NCBI RefSeq assembly: GCF_039621805.1
Contig: NZ_CP155073.1
Location: 2,170,001-2,234,000, forward strand
Length of the DNA: 64,000 nt
From: Paraburkholderia sp. PREW-6R
GTDB lineage: Bacteria > Pseudomonadota > Gammaproteobacteria > Burkholderiales > Burkholderiaceae
Reading direction: 5' to 3'
The notes under the pieces are model-generated. The model made no database searches. It saw nothing but the letters and a program-made list of their open reading frames with translations, and was not told the origin of the DNA. A program made the translations under genes and the position numbers. This document shows positions 40,987 through 50,258 of this stretch, one piece after another. Within the stretch, counting starts at the first letter, position 1; the number at the start of each line of letters is the position of its first letter.

Positions 40987-41829
40987 ATGCAGAAACACGT
41001 TGACACCGCCGCTCGCGATTCTGTCGCGAGTGCATTCGCTGAATTGCCGCCCACGTCATCGCACGGCCCGCTGCGGATCGAATACTGCTGGGTGAACGAG
41101 ACTGCGGCGCGTGCGCCATTCGCTGTATTTCTGCACGAAGGGCTCGGATCTGTTTCAATGTGGCGCGACTGGCCGCAAAGCCTCTGCGAGCGTCTGGGCA
41201 TGCGCGGGCTTGTCTATTCGCGGCCGGGGTATGGACGCTCGACGCCGCGCGCACCTCATGTGAAATGGCCAGTCGACTTCATGACCGCGCAAGCGCGCGA
41301 CATTCTGCCGGCGCTGCTCGACGCACTCGACATCAGCGCGCACGAACGTCAGCAGATGTGGGTGATCGGCCACAGCGACGGTGGCTCGATCGCACTGCTT
41401 TACGCGGCGTTGCTTCCCGATGCACTTGCCGGCGCCGTGGTCATTGCGCCGCATGTTTTCGTCGAAGACCTTTCGGTGCAGAGCATCGCGCAGGCCAAAC
41501 AACTGTTCGAGGAAACGGATCTACGCAGCAAACTCGGACGCCACCACGCCGACGTGGATTCCGCGTTCTACGGCTGGAACGATATCTGGCTGAATCCGGA
41601 CTTCAGGCAGTGGTCGATCGAGAACGAGCTGGCGTCGATCCGCAAGCCGCTGCTCGCCCTCCAGGCTCATGACGACCATTACGGCACGATGGCGCAGGTC
41701 GACACGATCGCCAGACGCGTGCCGCAAGCCCGCGTCGTCAAGCTCGACGGCGGCGGGCACTCTCCGCATCGCGATGCGCCTGATGCATTGAACGACGCCA
41801 TCATCCGCTTTATCCCCAGCGAAAGCTGA
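40987..41829 (+). CDS. Alpha/beta hydrolase of the box cluster
   Basis: 280 residues, 8 bases after the ligase stop and so the fourth gene of its operon. Alpha/beta hydrolase signs: oxyanion region FLHEGLGSVSMWRDWP, nucleophile elbow IGHSDGGSIALLYA, acid in LQAHDDHYGT and the His in DGGGHSPHRD. Proteins like this recur in box clusters; a role as thioesterase, lactonase or proofreader for CoA esters is plausible but unproven. The fold call is strong; the reaction is open. Confidence 0.85.
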   Translation: MQKHVDTAARDSVASAFAELPPTSSHGPLRIEYCWVNETAARAPFAVFLHEGLGSVSMWRDWPQSLCERLGMRGLVYSRPGYGRSTPRAPHVKWPVDFMTAQARDILPALLDALDISAHERQQMWVIGHSDGGSIALLYAALLPDALAGAVVIAPHVFVEDLSVQSIAQAKQLFEETDLRSKLGRHHADVDSAFYGWNDIWLNPDFRQWSIENELASIRKPLLALQAHDDHYGTMAQVDTIARRVPQARVVKLDGGGHSPHRDAPDALNDAIIRFIPSES

Positions 41830-42068
41830 CGAAGCCCGCCATCGCAACATGGCACCGGGCAACGCGCGCCGTTGCTCCGCTGCGCCCCTGCAGCACTGCC
41901 TGCCTATCAGCGCATTTCGGGCGCCGATCGTTCAATTCCCCACTTTTCACAAAATCCACAAATCTGCAAATCTTCACAAAACTTACACAGGTCAGCGACT
42001 AATCTTGCGCATCGCTCACCTGGGCACCTCCCTGCCCGGACGCATATTCCCATGCCGGAGACACTGCC

Positions 42069-42410
42069 ATGTCCGTTATGCCGTATGCACTCGGCCCCCT
42101 GCATCGCAAACGCAGGGTTGGCCCGGTCGTAAGCCTGACGCTCTGCGCGCTGCTCGCCGCATGCAGTCACGACGATAAAGCGCCGGACACGAGTGCAGTG
42201 GGTTCGGCCCAGCGCAGTGACGACAACCCCGCAACAAACAGCAACACCGCCGTCGTGCTGACCGCGAACCCTTGGGCACCGGAGCCCACGTCCTCGCCGG
42301 CCGCACTCGCCAATCAAAGCCCGGCATTGCCCGCTCCGGGCACCGACACGGCAATGTCTGCCGCCGCCTCGGCGCCCCTCGCACCGCCTGTCATCCACAC
42401 CGTGGATTGA
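42069..42410 (+). CDS. Small lipoprotein, unknown function
   Basis: 113 residues; GGAG upstream of ATG 42069. After a basic N-terminus a hydrophobic stretch ends in the lipobox LLAACSHDD. The mature part is short, unstructured and Ala/Ser/Pro/Thr-rich with no domain. It precedes the phospholipase C gene by 80 bases on the same strand, so co-expression is possible. The upstream region (41830-42068) is AT-richer than its surroundings and likely holds a promoter. Confidence 0.65.
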   Translation: MSVMPYALGPLHRKRRVGPVVSLTLCALLAACSHDDKAPDTSAVGSAQRSDDNPATNSNTAVVLTANPWAPEPTSSPAALANQSPALPAPGTDTAMSAAASAPLAPPVIHTVD

Positions 42411-42490
42411 GTTTCGCGCCCCCGCGACGCGTGATCCAGTCTCGCGCGCCGTGTGCCTCGTTCCTCCACCGAAGATTGAAAGCCATCACC

Positions 42491-44602
42491 ATGACATCGA
42501 AAAATCGCCGTGATTTTCTGCGCTCCGCCGCGCATGCAGCCGGTTCCGCCACCGCGTTGAGCATGTTGCCGCTGGGCATCCGCAACGCACTCGCCATCCC
42601 CGCGAATAACAGGACCGGGACGATCCGCGACGTCGAACACATCGTTGTACTGATGCAGGAAAACCGTTCATTCGACCACTATTTCGGCACGCTGAAAGGC
42701 GTGCGCGGGTTTGGCGACACGCGCGCGATCAACCTGCCGAACGGCAAGCCGGTCTGGCATCAGCCGCTCGCCGCCGGTGTCGGCGAAGTGTTGCCGTTCC
42801 ATCCGGGCGCGCCGAACCTCGGTCTGCAGTTTCTCCAGGATCTCGCGCACGACTGGAACAGCACCCATGCGGCCTGGAATGGCGGACGCTATGACCAGTG
42901 GGTGCCGCAAAAAGGCACCACGACGATGGCTTACCTCACACGCGACGACATTCCGTTTCACTACCAGCTCGCCGACGCGTTCACGATTTGCGATGCGTAC
43001 CACTGCTCGCTGATGGGCCCGACGGACCCGAACCGCTACTACATGTGGAGCGGCTGGGTAGGCAACGACGGCTGCGGCGGCGGCCCGGTGATCGACAACT
43101 CGGAACTCGGCTACGGCTGGTCCACGTATCCGGAAGTGCTGCAAAACGCGGGCGTTACGTGGAAGATCTATCAGGACATGGGCACCGGTCTCGATGCCAA
43201 TGGGTCGTGGGGCTGGACCTCGAACCCGTACATCGGCAATTACGGTGACAACTCGCTGCTTTACTTCAACCAGTATCGCAATGCGCAACCGGGCAATCCG
43301 CTGTATGACAATGCGCGCACCGGCACGAACGCGGCAAAGGGTGACGGCTACTTCGACATTCTGAAACGCGACGTGCAGAACAACGCGCTGCCGCAAGTGT
43401 CGTGGATCGTCGCGCCGGAAGCGTATTCGGAGCATCCGAACTGGCCGGCCAATTACGGCGCGTGGTACATCGACCAGGTGTTGCAGATCCTCACGTCCAA
43501 TCCGGAGGTATGGAGCAAGACGGTACTGCTGATCAACTACGACGAGAACGACGGCTTCTTCGACCATATGTCGCCGCCCTTCGCGGCTGCATCGAGTACG
43601 AACGGTCTTTCGACGGTGCCCGTCACGAACGAAATCTATCCAGGCAGTTCGAGCAACGCGGCCGGACCCTACGGGCTCGGTCCGCGCGTGCCGATGCTCG
43701 TCGTCTCGCCGTGGTCGAAAGGCGGTTATGTGTGCTCGGAACTGTTTGACCATACGTCGGTGATCCGCTTCATCGAAAAGCGTTTTGGACACGATCACAA
43801 TCTCGGCGAATCGAACATTACGCCGTGGCGTCGCGCGGTATGCGGCGATCTGATGTCGGCGTTCAACTTCAGCAATCCGAACGCCAGCATGCCGGCGTTA
43901 CCGGGCACGAGCGGCTATGTACCGCCGGATCAGAACCGTCATCCCGACTACGTGCCGGTGCCGCCGCTGGTGCAAGCGGTGCCGAAGCAGGAACCCGGCG
44001 TGCGCCCCGCCCGCGCGCTGCCGTATGAAATGTTCGTGCGCGCGAGCACCGAAGGCTCGTCGAACAAGCTGACCTTGCGCTTCATCAACACCGGACGCAA
44101 GGGCGTGGTGTTTCTCGTCTACGCCGCCAACAGCCTGAATGCACCGCTCAGCTATACGGTAGAAGCCGGCAAGCGTTTGCAGGATCAGTTGCCGCTGAAT
44201 CCGGACGGTAGCTACGATTTCACGGTCTACGGTCCGAACGGGTTCTTGCGCCGTTTCGCGGGCAAAGCCGTCACGCGGAACTGGTGGAGCGGCTCGGACG
44301 TCGCGCGTCCGGACATTGCCGAAGGCTACGACGTATCGAACGGCAACCTCCAGTTGCGGCTTGAAAACACCGGAAGCGCGCGTTGCCAGTTCACGATCGT
44401 CAATGCGTATGACGCGAACCATGTCATCACGCACTCGGTGCGTGGCGGCGATACGGAGCAGATTTACCTCGATCTGCGCAGCGTGCACGGCTGGTACGAC
44501 CTGGCCGTTACCGTCGATACGGACCCGCTGTTTGCACGCCGTCTTGCAGGCCACGTCGAAACCGGCAACGCAAGCATGAGTGATCCGGCGCTCGGCGGCT
44601 AA
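42491..44602 (+). CDS. Tat-exported phospholipase C (phosphocholine-type)
   Basis: 703 residues from ATG 42491. Twin-arginine signal NRRDFLRSAAHAAGSATALS heads the protein. The phosphoesterase domain has the metal motif VVLMQENRSFDHYFGTLKGVRGFGD and NYDENDGFFDHMSPP. Two C-terminal DUF756-type domains (about residues 500-690) match the bacterial PlcN/PlcH/acid-phosphatase family. It should hydrolyse phosphatidylcholine and related lipids outside the inner membrane. Length is full and no lesion appears. Hemolytic PlcH versus non-hemolytic PlcN type cannot be settled by reading; no plcR chaperone is adjacent. Confidence 0.92.
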   Translation: MTSKNRRDFLRSAAHAAGSATALSMLPLGIRNALAIPANNRTGTIRDVEHIVVLMQENRSFDHYFGTLKGVRGFGDTRAINLPNGKPVWHQPLAAGVGEVLPFHPGAPNLGLQFLQDLAHDWNSTHAAWNGGRYDQWVPQKGTTTMAYLTRDDIPFHYQLADAFTICDAYHCSLMGPTDPNRYYMWSGWVGNDGCGGGPVIDNSELGYGWSTYPEVLQNAGVTWKIYQDMGTGLDANGSWGWTSNPYIGNYGDNSLLYFNQYRNAQPGNPLYDNARTGTNAAKGDGYFDILKRDVQNNALPQVSWIVAPEAYSEHPNWPANYGAWYIDQVLQILTSNPEVWSKTVLLINYDENDGFFDHMSPPFAAASSTNGLSTVPVTNEIYPGSSSNAAGPYGLGPRVPMLVVSPWSKGGYVCSELFDHTSVIRFIEKRFGHDHNLGESNITPWRRAVCGDLMSAFNFSNPNASMPALPGTSGYVPPDQNRHPDYVPVPPLVQAVPKQEPGVRPARALPYEMFVRASTEGSSNKLTLRFINTGRKGVVFLVYAANSLNAPLSYTVEAGKRLQDQLPLNPDGSYDFTVYGPNGFLRRFAGKAVTRNWWSGSDVARPDIAEGYDVSNGNLQLRLENTGSARCQFTIVNAYDANHVITHSVRGGDTEQIYLDLRSVHGWYDLAVTVDTDPLFARRLAGHVETGNASMSDPALGG

Positions 44603-44650
44603 GCCTGCCTTCGCCGATCCTCGACGCTGTCTGTCCGCCTCGGCAACAGA

Positions 44651-44692
44651 ACGGCTGCTGTGAACCGCAGTGCGGTCCAGCGGCCGTTTTTT
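44651..44692 (+). terminator. Terminator after phospholipase C
   Basis: Outer arms ACGGCTGCTG and CAGCGGCCGT (44651-44686) enclose a smaller perfect hairpin ACCGCA-G-TGCGGT, followed by six T (44687-44692). It ends the phospholipase gene before the convergent flavoprotein gene. Confidence 0.78.
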
Positions 44693-44722
44693 CAGCGTGA
44701 TTCGCGTTTGCCGATCAGCGAT

Positions 44723-46012
44723 CTAGGCGGCCACGGCAGCGCTCATCGCATTGCGCTCGCGGGCCTTCGCATGAAGGCTCTGCACGATATGCTCGGCATC
44801 GCGCGCAACGCCGGAGAAGCGACCCGATCCCCACGTGTGCAGCCACGGCAGGCCGACGAAGTACAGGCCGTCGATCGGTGTGACGCCGCGCACGTGCGCC
44901 GGATAGCCGCGTCCGTTGAAGACGGGCAGATCGAGCCAGCTAAAGTCCGGCGTGAAGCCAATACACCAGACAATCGCCGCAATGCCGCTCGCAGCGAGTT
45001 CGAGCGTGGTGCGCTCTTCGGCCGGACGCCAAACCGGTTCGTATGCGACACCGGGCGGCGCATCGATGGCGTGCTTCTCGATGAAGAGGTCGATGCTCGC
45101 GTTGATGCGGTTATACGTATCGTCGGCTGCGTCGAGATTCGCGCCCAACGTGGGTGCGAAATGGAACTGGCCATCGCGCAGATCTTCGAGCTTGCCGAAC
45201 AGTTCCATGCCCTCGGCCGCGAACTTTCGCAGATCGATATCGCGGCCGCCGTCGCGACCCGTGACGTAGTGATTGGTGTTATCACGCACCCCTTCGCGCA
45301 ACGGATGTTTTTCCACCGGCATGTCGTAGTACTGCATGTCCGCGAGCCAGTCCACGACATCACGCCCACGATAAAAGCGCGCACAGCGCGGCGCCTCGCC
45401 GACTGCGAGCACCACTTTGCGTCCTGCCAGATGCAGGTCTTCCGCGATCTGCGCGCCGGACTGACCCGTGCCGACCACCATCACCGCGCCTTGCGGCAAT
45501 GACTGCGGATTGCGATAAGCGGACGACTGGATCTGCACGATGCTGGCCGACAGGCGCTCCGCAAAACGCGGAACGATCGGCGTGTGATAGCCGCCTGAGG
45601 CGACCACGATCTGGTCGGCCGTGAACTCGCCCTGCGTCGTCGACACTGCATAGGCCCCATCGTCGCGGCGCTTTACGCGCCTGACTTCCGCATGTTCGAT
45701 TACAGGCGCATTCACATGGCTGATGAAGCCGTCCAGGTACGCGATGATCTCGTCCTTCTTCATGAAGCCATGCGGATCGTCGCCGCGATACGGGTAGCCC
45801 GGCAGCGCGCACTGCCAGTTCGGCGTGACGAGACAGAATGTGTCCCAGCGCTGCTCGCGCCACGTATGCGTGAGGGTCTTCTTTTCCACGACGAGATGAT
45901 CGATGCCGGCCTGTTTCAGGTAATAACTGACCGACAGACCCGCCTGGCCGCCGCCGACCACGATCACGCTGTAGTGGCTTCTGCTGGTGACCGGATGTGC
46001 TGGATTCGACAT
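44723..46012 (-). CDS. Nit1C flavoprotein oxidoreductase (MSMEG_0569 family)
   Basis: 429 residues from ATG 46010-46012; GAGG upstream. FAD Rossmann motif SVIVVGGGQAGLSVSYYLKQAG at the N-terminus, a second nucleotide site VMVVGTGQSGAQIAEDLHLAGR near residue 175, and the FMO-like WREQRWDTFCLVTPNWQ stretch. C-terminal YFVGLPWLHTWGSGRFSGVARDA is typical of this monooxygenase-like family. It is the last gene of the Nit1C operon. The likely role is oxidation of a pathway intermediate; no substrate is established. Confidence 0.9.
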   Translation of the reverse strand: MSNPAHPVTSRSHYSVIVVGGGQAGLSVSYYLKQAGIDHLVVEKKTLTHTWREQRWDTFCLVTPNWQCALPGYPYRGDDPHGFMKKDEIIAYLDGFISHVNAPVIEHAEVRRVKRRDDGAYAVSTTQGEFTADQIVVASGGYHTPIVPRFAERLSASIVQIQSSAYRNPQSLPQGAVMVVGTGQSGAQIAEDLHLAGRKVVLAVGEAPRCARFYRGRDVVDWLADMQYYDMPVEKHPLREGVRDNTNHYVTGRDGGRDIDLRKFAAEGMELFGKLEDLRDGQFHFAPTLGANLDAADDTYNRINASIDLFIEKHAIDAPPGVAYEPVWRPAEERTTLELAASGIAAIVWCIGFTPDFSWLDLPVFNGRGYPAHVRGVTPIDGLYFVGLPWLHTWGSGRFSGVARDAEHIVQSLHAKARERNAMSAAVAA

Positions 46013-46037
46013 GATGCGTCCTCTGAAAAAATAACGC

Positions 46038-46322
46038 CTAGCTGAATTCAATGACCTTGACCGTCGCCTCCGGCCGATCGCCAAAGCGTTGCGCGTCGCG
46101 TTCGATCTGCGCGAGCTGGTCCAGCGCCGCCGAACAGGCAAAGCCGTACTTCGCGCGAACGCGTTCGGATGCGATGCCCAACGCCTGCCGTGAACGCTCG
46201 ACGAAATCGTCGAGCGGATAAGCCTCACCCGGCGTGAAAAAATCGCCGATCACGAGCGACGGCGAGTAGCAGATAGCCTCCTCGCCATCGGGCCACTGAA
46301 TGCGAAAGTGCATGACAGGCAT
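46038..46322 (-). CDS. Nit1C small protein (MSMEG_0570 family)
   Basis: 94 residues from ATG 46320-46322. Starts MPVMHFRIQWPDGEEAICYSPS, the recognisable opening of MSMEG_0570-type proteins, annotated as nitrogen-starvation response proteins. No catalytic motif is seen. It sits between the glycosyltransferase and the flavoprotein gene on the same strand (48 and 25 bases away). It may be a carrier or scaffold; the function is unknown. Confidence 0.85.
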   Translation of the reverse strand: MPVMHFRIQWPDGEEAICYSPSLVIGDFFTPGEAYPLDDFVERSRQALGIASERVRAKYGFACSAALDQLAQIERDAQRFGDRPEATVKVIEFS

Positions 46323-46370
46323 GACAAAACCTCGTTCGATGAAACTGTTGAGCGCAAGCGGCCGGGCGCT

Positions 46371-47549
46371 TTATTTCGCCAGAGCCGCGTGGTACGCCTG
46401 ATACGCCTGATACGCCTGCACATGACGCTGCGCGCTCGCCGTCCAGCTGTAGCGGGCCAGCAAGTCGGGCACGGCATGATTGAAGTCGATGGCGTTGGCC
46501 CCGTTCGCCGGTCTTATCGCGTTCAGCAGCGCAGTCGCAATGGACACCACATCGACAGGATCGGCCCAGATGCAGGTGTGCTCATCGAGATACTCGGTGA
46601 ATGGAGCAATCTTCGACGCCACGACCGGCGTGCCGCTCGCGAGGGCTTCGAGCACCACGAGACCGAACCCTTCACGCAGCGACACCATTGAAAGCACGTT
46701 CGCGCGCCGAAACAGTGCAGGCATCAGGGCATCGTCGAGCGGGCCAGTCACGACTACGCTTTGTCGTGGACCGATTGAGAGACCGAGAGTCGACGCACGT
46801 TGCAACAAGGTCCGTGAATACGCGTCGTGATCGAGAAGACTCGCGCCGCCTGCAATGACCAGTTGCGCGTCGGGCACGCGGCGTCTCACGAGCGCAAATG
46901 CTTCGAGCAGCGCCAGCGTGTTCTTGCGCGCCTCGATGCCGCCGACAGCCAGCACAACGGGCCCCTCGCCAATCCTGCAGCGCTGTGAAAGCAGCGAATC
47001 GTGCTGGTCCTTGCGCGCGGAGAACCGCTCCCGATTGACGCCGTTGGCGACCGTCACCGCGTTTATGCCATGCGTGTCGCGCATTTCGCGCGTCCACATG
47101 TCGCTCACGCATAACACCTGATCCGCGTCTTCGTAAGCACGCCGTTGCCACGCTGCGAGACGCGGATTGTCGAAGTGATCGAGGTGATGCACCGTGCGCA
47201 GGAAGCCGCGTATCAGGCCTTCGGCCTTCAATTCGGCCAGTGCGTTGCCACTGATGCTGTCCTGCGCGTGCAGAACATCGAACGACGACGCGTGATGCTT
47301 TAGCGCCCTCCTCAATGCGTCGAGCCGTGCTTCCACCATCGCGACCGTGTCGCCTTGCGGCAAGACGATGCGCGCGTACACCACGCGGCATGGCGGCTGC
47401 CGGAATAGCACTTCGCTGGCTGTGGCCGGTACGAACACCGTGACATCGTGGCCGAGCGACGTTAGTGCGCTCGCCAGTTCAAGCGTGTGCACGACGCCGC
47501 CGCGCGGATTGACCGAATGAGTGAGCAATCCGATCCGAAGGGCCTTCAT
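46371..47549 (-). CDS. Nit1C glycosyltransferase (MSMEG_0565 family)
   Basis: 392 residues from ATG 47547-47549, sharing one base with the preceding stop (TGATG); a GTG three bases earlier is also possible. GT-B, GT4-like: N-terminal IGLLTHSVNPRGGVVHTLELASAL, acceptor region HHLDHFDNPRLAAWQ, and C-terminal donor motif REGFGLVVLEALASGTPVVASKIAPFTEYL with its EX7E. The C-terminus holds a YQA-YQA-YHA repeat. Such a gene is a frequent but not universal member of Nit1C clusters, suggesting the product is glycosylated. Donor sugar unknown. Confidence 0.9.
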   Translation of the reverse strand: MKALRIGLLTHSVNPRGGVVHTLELASALTSLGHDVTVFVPATASEVLFRQPPCRVVYARIVLPQGDTVAMVEARLDALRRALKHHASSFDVLHAQDSISGNALAELKAEGLIRGFLRTVHHLDHFDNPRLAAWQRRAYEDADQVLCVSDMWTREMRDTHGINAVTVANGVNRERFSARKDQHDSLLSQRCRIGEGPVVLAVGGIEARKNTLALLEAFALVRRRVPDAQLVIAGGASLLDHDAYSRTLLQRASTLGLSIGPRQSVVVTGPLDDALMPALFRRANVLSMVSLREGFGLVVLEALASGTPVVASKIAPFTEYLDEHTCIWADPVDVVSIATALLNAIRPANGANAIDFNHAVPDLLARYSWTASAQRHVQAYQAYQAYHAALAK

Positions 47550-48529
47550 CACGCACTGCCCTGCGCGGCAATGAACGGCTCACGCCGAAAGTCCCACAGC
47601 AACGCGACGTCGTCCCGTTGCTGGAGCACCACCTGGCGCGTCGCGTCGACCGTGCCGATCACCGCGCAGTCCAGCGAGCGCGCGGCGAATCGCGCCTGCA
47701 CGGCAGCGACATGCTCGTCACGCACGCTCAGCAGATAGCCATAGCTCGGAAACGCCGTCAGCCACCGCTCAAAAGCAATGCCCGCCGGCCGAGGAATACG
47801 ATCGAGGTCGATGCGTGCGCCCGCGTTCGAACATTCGAGCAACATCAGCGCGGTGCCGAGCGTGCCCGCCATGCTGATATCCTTCGCCGCATCGCACAGT
47901 CCGCTTTCCGCGAGTTGCGGCAACAGGTCGAGATCGTCGCGCAAACGCTGCGACGGCGCGCCCACCGAAGCATTCCAGAACGGATAAGGCTCGGCGAACT
48001 GCCCGCGCAGATCGACCGCCATCAGCACACTATCGCCCGGCTTCGCATTGAAACTCGTCAGCAATGCTTTTGCCCGTCCCACGATCGACACCGCCAGTTG
48101 CGATGCATCGCTGCGGGTGTTCGTATGGCCGCCGACAATCGGCACGCCATACGCGACAGAAGCTGCCGCCATACCTGCCAGCACTTCTTCGGCCGCGCCG
48201 CTACCGGGACTCCACAACGCATCGACGACGGCAAGCGGGCGGCCGCCCATTGCGTAGATATCGCTGACGTTGACCATCACGCTGCTATAGCCTGCGAACC
48301 ACGGCATCGCAGTCACGAAGTCACTGACCATGCCTTCGATCGCGAACAGCAGATAGCCGTCGCCGTCGGCCAGTGCGGCGCAATCGTCGCCCAGCGCAAC
48401 CGCTTGCGCGAGATCGCGCGCGCCGCCGGGCAGCCGGCGCGCGAGCGAGCCGACCACGCCGGCGATATCGGTTTTGTGACGAAAGCCCCGGCTTTCCCGC
48501 AACGCGGCCACGAGATCGGCGACACTCAT
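47549..48529 (-). CDS. Nit1C AIR-synthase-like protein (Sll0787 family)
   Basis: 326 residues. The PurM/AIR-synthase fold is visible: GDDCAALADGDGYLLFAIEGMVSDFVTAMPWFAGYSSVMVNVSDIYAMGGRPLAVVDAL, with the Asp residues that bind Mg-ATP, and GGHTNTRSDASQLAVSIVGRA. Family members use ATP to activate an amide or carbonyl oxygen. It overlaps the GNAT gene upstream by four bases (ATGA) and the glycosyltransferase gene downstream by one. It probably carries the ATP-dependent step of the Nit1C pathway, partner unknown. Confidence 0.9.
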   Translation of the reverse strand: MSVADLVAALRESRGFRHKTDIAGVVGSLARRLPGGARDLAQAVALGDDCAALADGDGYLLFAIEGMVSDFVTAMPWFAGYSSVMVNVSDIYAMGGRPLAVVDALWSPGSGAAEEVLAGMAAASVAYGVPIVGGHTNTRSDASQLAVSIVGRAKALLTSFNAKPGDSVLMAVDLRGQFAEPYPFWNASVGAPSQRLRDDLDLLPQLAESGLCDAAKDISMAGTLGTALMLLECSNAGARIDLDRIPRPAGIAFERWLTAFPSYGYLLSVRDEHVAAVQARFAARSLDCAVIGTVDATRQVVLQQRDDVALLWDFRREPFIAAQGSA

Positions 48530-49143
48530 GCCGCGCTCCGCTCAGGCGTCCGTTCCCGCGCTTCGAGACGGGCCGGCGAATGCGTGACGAAACCGCCATA
48601 GGGCGTCGTACACGGCGGATAAGCAGCCAATTGCGCCTGCATCAGATGATGCGGGCGGCCAAGCAGCGTTTCCTCGGCCAGCACGTCCCAGTGCATCGCA
48701 CGAAAGAGCGGCACGTTCTGACTTTGCACATGAGCGAGAAAGGTCTCGCACCCGAGCGCATGCGCACTGCTCACCGCGAGGCGAATCAGCGTCGCGCCGA
48801 TCTTGCCGTAGCGCCTGAACGCCGCATGCACCGCGAGCCGCGAGCCGAACCAGACGTTGCCCGCGTTATCGTCGCGATGAATTCGCACCGTGCCGACCAC
48901 CTGCTCCGGCATCCCGGCCACGCAACTGAGCGCGACCAGCTGCTGCGCGTGCCTGTCGACGTCGTCACGGTCGTCGCCGATAAAAATGCCCTGCTCGATA
49001 CAGAACACTGCGCGCCGCAGCTTGTGAGCCTGTTCGGCTTCCCATTCGAGCGTGGTCCACTTGATACGGAATTCGCTCGGCGCATAGGGCGTGAAAACCA
49101 CCTCGCCGTCGAGCGCCGCGCCCGCAATCGCTTCGCCGAACAT
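48526..49143 (-). CDS. Nit1C GNAT N-acetyltransferase (MSMEG_0567/Sll0786 family)
   Basis: 205 residues from ATG 49141-49143, two bases after the radical SAM stop. GNAT fold: LRRAVFCIEQGIFIGDD near residue 45, beta-strand region VVGTVRIHRDD, and acetyl-CoA loop LAVHAAFRRYGKIGATLIRLAVSSAHALGC. In several Nit1C clusters this domain is fused to the AIR-synthase-like domain; here they are separate genes overlapping by ATGA, so a direct interaction is plausible. Substrate unknown. Confidence 0.88.
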   Translation of the reverse strand: MFGEAIAGAALDGEVVFTPYAPSEFRIKWTTLEWEAEQAHKLRRAVFCIEQGIFIGDDRDDVDRHAQQLVALSCVAGMPEQVVGTVRIHRDDNAGNVWFGSRLAVHAAFRRYGKIGATLIRLAVSSAHALGCETFLAHVQSQNVPLFRAMHWDVLAEETLLGRPHHLMQAQLAAYPPCTTPYGGFVTHSPARLEARERTPERSAA

Positions 49144-49145
49144 GG

Positions 49146-50258
49146 TCACGCCTCGTAGGAAGAAAGCGACGAACAGGCGCCGCATTTGCCGCAGCCTGCC
49201 TTGATCTCGGACGAACGCATCGCCGCGGCGTTGAGCATGCCGCCAAGCGGCATCAACACCGACTTCATGAATTCGGGCGTGGGCGCCGGATGATCCTCGA
49301 GCGGCGTGCCGCTGATCGGCACGAACGGAACGACGAACGGATAGACGCCCAGTTCGATCAATTCGCGCGACATGGCAAGTATCGCTTCGGCGCTATCGCC
49401 CAGTCCCGCGAGAATATACGTGCTCACCTGCGCGCGGCCGAATACGGCGACGGCAGCCTTGAACGCCTCCATGTAGCGCGAGAGCGGCACACTCGCCTTG
49501 CCCGGCATGATGCGTTCACGAAGCGCGGGCGTCACCACTTCGAGATGCATGCCCAGCGTGTCGATACCGCTCGCTTTCATGCGTGCGAACCAGCGGTCGT
49601 CGTCGGGCGGCTCGCATTGCGCCTGGATCGGCAGGTCGACCGCGGCCTTGATTGCGAATGCGCTTTCGCAGAGAATCCGCGCGCCGCGATCCGGCGTGGC
49701 CGGTGTTCCGGTCGTCAGCACCATGTGCTTTACGCCGTCGAGCAGGACGGCCGCACGCGCCACTTCCGCGAGCTGTTCCGGTGTCTTGCGCGCAATCGTG
49801 CGGCCTGCCGCGAGTGACTGACCGATCGCGCAGAACTTGCAGCTTTTACGCCGGCTTTCGTAGCGAATGCAGGTTTGCAGCACCGTGGTGGCGAGCACAT
49901 CCGCACTGTGCAGCGCCGCGATATGCGAGTACGGCACGCCGTCGAGCGTCTGCATGCTGTAAAAACGCGGCGCTTTCGGGAAGCTGATGTTCGCAATCGG
50001 AATCGTGCCGCGCAACAGCGCGCTCGATCCATTCGCGTCGGGTGTCTGTGCAACGAACGGCGAGTGCCATGCAGTACTCGTATGGACCGGCACCATGATC
50101 GTCACGCCATCCACGGTGACGGCCTTGTGATCCGATGGACCCGCGCCGCCGCGCCGGCTCGCCGCCCCCGCATCCGGTGACACGAGCCGCAAACCGGCCG
50201 ACTGCAGTTCAGTCATCAATTGCCGGCTCTCTGCCGACAGCGTCTCGCTGGGGTTCAT
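49146..50258 (-). CDS. Nit1C radical SAM protein (MSMEG_0568 family)
   Basis: 370 residues from ATG 50256-50258, with AAGGATGG upstream. The cluster motif is atypical: [14 protein letters not shown] (Cx9CxxC, in place of Cx3Cx2C), about residue 130, as in this family. Downstream are radical-SAM barrel segments ([54 protein letters not shown]). The C-terminus ends [10 protein letters not shown], a CxxCxxC that may hold an auxiliary cluster. It overlaps the end of the nitrilase gene by 50 bases. It likely builds or rearranges the pathway's nitrogen-containing intermediate; the reaction is unknown. Confidence 0.9.
   Translation of the reverse strand: MNPSETLSAESRQLMTELQSAGLRLVSPDAGAASRRGGAGPSDHKAVTVDGVTIMVPVHTSTAWHSPFVAQTPDANGSSALLRGTIPIANISFPKAPRFYSMQTLDGVPYSHIAALHSADVLATTVLQTCIRYESRRKSCKFCAIGQSLAAGRTIARKTPEQLAEVARAAVLLDGVKHMVLTTGTPATPDRGARILCESAFAIKAAVDLPIQAQCEPPDDDRWFARMKASGIDTLGMHLEVVTPALRERIMPGKASVPLSRYMEAFKAAVAVFGRAQVSTYILAGLGDSAEAILAMSRELIELGVYPFVVPFVPISGTPLEDHPAPTPEFMKSVLMPLGGMLNAAAMRSSEIKAGCGKCGACSSLSSYEA

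Noticed and set aside
41940..41995. AT-rich stretch with CACAAA repeats as a DnaA-box origin
   Set aside because: No TTATCCACA-type boxes and no replication gene nearby; more likely a promoter-region AT-rich patch.
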